Assembly: GCA_011503125.2 (NCBI GenBank)
Contig: WWBZ02000082.1
Location: 1,550,001 to 1,614,000 of the forward strand
Origin: Botryosphaeria dothidea
Lineage: Eukaryota > Ascomycota > Dothideomycetes > Botryosphaeriales > Botryosphaeriaceae
Length of the DNA stretch: 64,000 bases
Direction of reading: 5' to 3'
Shown piece after piece: positions 55,307 to 64,000 of this stretch (position 1 is its first letter; each line of letters starts with the position of its first letter). The notes under the pieces were generated by a model, which was not told the origin of the DNA, searched no databases, and was given only the letters and a program-made list of their open reading frames with translations. Made by a program: the position numbers and the translations under genes.

Positions 55307-57482
55307 GGATCAGGAGGAGATAAGTGATGGCATGGCAAGGAGTTCCTACGAGGTGGATTGAGCAGGGTCATCGGACGAGGCGGAGATGAGGTGGGATTGA
55401 AGAGGAATCCTGAAGAGTTAGGTGTACAAATGTGTGCTTCATGACCCGACAGAGTTTTCTATCTACGATCGAACCCAGGATCTCGATGACAAGCACAGCA
55501 GGTTGATGACCTATTCATCGTTTTCAGGCTTTCGTCAGATCATCTCTTACGCGTACAATAGCTGCAGGCACGCATCTGTCACGGGCGTAGGCCTGATGAT
55601 CTTTTTTAGCGAGAGATGTTGCCAGAGAGAAAATCCTCCATAGATCGGTTCGGTTTGAATAATGATGATCGCAAGCTGGCCGGCTTTTGCTTGTGATCTG
55701 ACCTTTCGGCGTTCCACACTCCCCTTAGACGGCCCGGCGATTGCGGCCTCCATGCTCGCAACGGATAGATCCGTTGAGGACAAGGCACTTCCCGATGAAG
55801 TCGAGCATGTGTTGGCCTTTTTTCTGGCCGGACGGCTTGCGTGTACGGGCGTAGGTAAGTGCCTCCTCTCTGCATGATTGGCCTTACCATTGAGGAGGGC
55901 GGTCAAGCGAACGCAAGAAAAATAGAACAAAAAACCAGCAACCGAGCAAGCATGATTCATGCAAATGCCGATTTCTCAAAGAAAGAGAAGGTTCCAGCGG
56001 GATTGCAAGGCGAATTGACTTTTTCTTTTCATTCACACAGTGACTTGCCAAGGTACCTGCCTGCGAACTATGCAAACTAAGCGGTAGTGCTTCGTGATGA
56101 CGGGGTACGTACTGCGCTCTCGTTGGTGAGAAGCCGATGTGGCTGATACCACCATTTTACTTTTGCTTCCCTCACCCGTACCCCTCAATATGTCTCAGCC
56201 GATGAGCCCATTCTCAGCACAAACCATAACAATCCCTCGGTGTCCAGTCTTTGATGGCACGAACAGAGCGCACGCGCGTGTGGGGTACATCTCACAAAAA
56301 ACAATTGTAGCGCAGACGCATGTGAACGTGAGCAGCAGAAAAGTAATTAAAAAAGTGGTGAGCGGCCTAGAGAAAACATTTAGGCCCGATCGTTCGAAAA
56401 TAAAAAAGGGTCTCCGCAATGTTGTGCATTGCCCACATAAAGAGCAAAACGTCCGAGTAGGTGTGGGTGAAGGGTAAACTGGATCCCCACAAGAAAATAA
56501 GGCTTGCACAAGAATAGAACCAACAGAAAAAAAAGTCTCCTGATGATATGCAGGTTCGCTCCTAAACTCCATCAAGGCAAGATCGTTCAAACATCCAGCC
56601 CATGAATCCTTCCGGCAGACCCCGGCCTTCTTGGTACGCGTATACCAGCCATTAGTGCATTCAGTCTCCCTCTCCGTTGCCTGCGATAAGATGGCTGTTG
56701 ATTCGTCAAAGGAGTCGCATCGTATTCACAAAACCTTTCTTCTCTTGCTCCGTTTCCTGTGGTGAAAGAAGTACACCGCCAAATGCCGTACATGCCACCA
56801 GCTATTTGTACCGCATGTAAGGGCCACAATTAGCCGCATCTACGGCAATAGCCGCGCGTTTACGAGAATGCGGTGTACATACATGCTTGTACATGCTCGG
56901 ACAGGGTGAGAGAACAAATCATACAAAGCCAAGCCGAAAAGGTCCGTGGTCAGTCCGATCCAGACGTACCTCTTTGAAGGGCAGGAGGATCGCGGATAGA
57001 TGGCTCCGACTTAGTGACCATCGGCATAAAGATGCGAGGTGAGATCCGAACCATTTGTTCACATGTGTATAACAGCTCGTACGTGTGATTGCGACGTATC
57101 ACAAATACGAGTGGTGGATTGTGCCATAGGGTTGCGTGTGAAAAATGCACAAGATAAAGATGAAACAACCGGCGCTGGTTCTTAATTTAGCAACAAGAAA
57201 AATAGAGAACAGGAAGGCTCGAGCGTAAAGGCAACAGACAGGATCATCACAAAAGAATGGAGCATCATCTATTGGAGACACGAGCAAAAAGAATCCCAAC
57301 ACGCATGGAACAGCTGCCGAGAGGGTGTGAACACGGGACGTGGTTGCATGATGTAGATTGCACAAGCTTGACGAGGAGAAGGCAATGTTGTCTTGATTCT
57401 TTTTTTGGTCTCCGGAAAGAACGTCAACAAGGTAGAGATCGAAGATCCAATACGCGCATGAAAATTCCCCCACAAGGAGTGT
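55307..57482. other. 2.2-kb convergent intergenic region
   Basis: AT-rich region between convergent 3' ends. A-rich runs around 56340-56410 and 56520-56540. A tRNA-like string (cctgggttcgatc on minus, near 55475) lacks a matching arm. No gene or RNA supported. Confidence 0.55.
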
Positions 57483-63110
<5,628 letters not shown>

Positions 63111-63125
63111 TAACACAAGCTCCAC

Positions 63126-63288
63126 GGAGTCAAAGAATTCATTCGAACAGGTTTGTTTCCAGAAGCGCAATACACAGGCGTCCGGATGAGTGCTTCAACT
63201 ACGCACGGCAGTCTTCAAATAATTTTTGTCTGACCTGTCTGGGAATTTCGTATTTGGCTCTAACCGTTGGCTGCAGCGCCCCTCTGTA
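63126..63288. mobile_element. palindromic MITE-like element, copy 3 (left end decayed)
   Basis: Hairpin arms at 63126-63148 (GGAGTCAAAGAATTCATTCG and following) and 63180-63203 (GTCCGGATGAGTGCTTCAAC), then the outer repeat CTAACCGTTGGCTGCAGCGC at 63260-63279 running to CCCCTCTG at 63279-63286 and a TA. The expected left outer repeat upstream of 63126 is not clearly recognisable. It abuts copy 4 and shares its TA. Confidence 0.65.
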
Positions 63289-63508
63289 CAGGGGGGTATT
63301 GCAACCGATGGTTAGCGGCGACGGCCTCTAGAAAACGTAGCCTCGTAGGTAGTGGAAGCATTCGTCCGGATGAGTTTGTTCTTTGAAATGCAATACACCC
63401 CCGTCCAGACGAATGCTTCCACTTCCCATGCTACTTACTCACAATAATCTGACCTTCTGTGGGAGAATCACATTTGGCGCTAACCGCCGGCTGCGATACC
63501 CCTCTGTA
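63287..63508. mobile_element. palindromic MITE-like element, copy 4 (complete)
   Basis: Best-preserved copy: 218 bp (63289-63506) between TA dinucleotides. The left end CAGGGGGGTATTGCAACCGA then TGGTTAGCG is inverted to the right end CGCTAACCGCCGGCTGCGAT then ACCCCTCTG, with about six mismatches over some 30 bp, apparently all transitions. Central hairpin arms AGTGGAAGCATTCGTC (63351-63366) and GACGAATGCTTCCACT (63408-63423) pair perfectly over 16 bp. No open frame. TA flanks and short TIRs suggest a Tc1/mariner-type MITE, which is an inference. Confidence 0.75.
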
Positions 63509-64000
63509 CATGTGCCGTTGATCTTCTTTCTGGTTCCCGCATCGGCTGATCCGAGAGAATTCCAGTGGGGATTCCTGTCCCTTGAACCTGATTGGTGTGC
63601 CTTGCCTTCCCTCTACTTCCATTTCTTGCGTATGCCATCCCTTGCAAATATCCAAGGCAGCAGCAATTCTCCTATCTGCAATAATACCGGCGTAGGCGAG
63701 ACTTTTGGCGCGGTCAGGAATGACAGGCAACCCAGGCTCTCCAACAGGTTATGTTTTTGGTCAAATACACATGCCTAATGCAGTCTTTGTCCAACAACAG
63801 ACTGCGCCGCCGCTCGGAGTCGCCGATCCATGAAATCAAGCACGTCTCGCCTCGCCCACGTCCCTGCCCTCCAATCAGTACTGTCGGAAAGGAGGGAACA
63901 CGAGAGGCGATACAGCTTATCATGGCAATGCTTGGCTGCCGCTTTGAGTCAAGTACGTAATTCAACAGACTCGACGCTTTCTTTCTTTTGCAAGCCAACC
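63509..64000 (-). other. possible coding fragments running off the right edge
   Basis: Two minus-strand frames look more protein-like than chance: one from the window edge (LNYVLDSKRQPSIAMISCIA, FPTVLIGGQGRGRGETCLIS, RRSLLLDKDCIRHVYLTKN) and, in another frame, GLPVIPDRAKSLAYAGIIAD then RRIAAALDICKGWHTQEM. The second runs into the MITE-like copy at its 3' end. They could be terminal exons of a gene starting beyond 64000 or a decayed gene. No family recognised. Confidence 0.25.

Noticed and set aside
55465..55560. tRNA-like B-box string on the minus strand
   Set aside because: The flanking bases do not form a T-arm stem and no A box lies at the right distance.

Overview
This window is nuclear DNA of a filamentous ascomycete (Pezizomycotina, probably Dothideomycetes; the class is an inference). 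The genes are eukaryotic, with short introns of about 50-170 bp that show GTAAGT-like donors and CTAAC or CTGAC branch sites. They include a fused pentafunctional AROM protein, a fungal Rpc17, an Arp10 and an E2/E3 enzyme of the UBE2O type. Twenty-one coding loci are supported: 19 intact or near-intact genes, one gene with a broken reading frame, and one weak small ORF. A few right-edge fragments remain unresolved. I rebuilt the exon chains by eye from splice signals, frame continuity and family conservation.

Layout. 0.4-10.6 kb: a DGAT1-type acyltransferase (-) diverges from the polyadenylation factor PFS2 (+), then an MFS sugar transporter (-) diverges from a cytochrome P450 (+). 10.6-14.7 kb: about 4 kb with no convincing gene, only microsatellites. 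14.7-18.9 kb: a fungal rhodopsin-domain membrane protein (-) and a frame-broken Hsp31/DJ-1 gene (-). 20.5-28.6 kb: the chaperonin gene CCT3 (-) and two unrecognised proteins (+). 30.4-43.7 kb is a dense housekeeping block: NOP58 (-) and ARP10 (+) divergent, RPC17 (+), COG8 (-) and UBE2O-like (+) divergent, and an EAF-type elongation factor (+). 44.5-48.7 kb: RPS0 (-) and the mitochondrial uS15 gene (+) divergent, then a CmcJ/AsaB-like oxidoreductase (-). 50.7-55.3 kb: an unknown protein with a methyltransferase-like glycine motif (-) and a Cys-rich unknown protein (+). 57.5-62.4 kb: ARO1 (AROM, -).

Most genes serve core functions: RNA processing and ribosome supply (PFS2, NOP58, RPS0, uS15m, RPC17, EAF), protein folding and turnover (CCT3, UBE2O-like), traffic and motors (COG8, ARP10), lipid storage (DGAT1) and aromatic amino acids (ARO1). 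Several are divergent pairs with promoters of only 280-490 bp. The P450, the MFS transporter and the CmcJ-like enzyme are accessory metabolic genes, but they are scattered and no backbone synthase is present, so no secondary-metabolite cluster is claimed.

The most unusual non-genic signal is a family of short palindromic elements, about 220 bp when complete. Each has a central 75-80 bp hairpin and outer inverted repeats carrying a CTAACCGTCGGCTGCAG core. Copies lie near 23.0, 29.4, 63.1 and 63.3 kb, and a solo hairpin lies near 44.0 kb. They look like a Tc1/mariner-type (TA-flanked) MITE whose arms differ mainly by transitions, as repeat-induced point mutation would produce.
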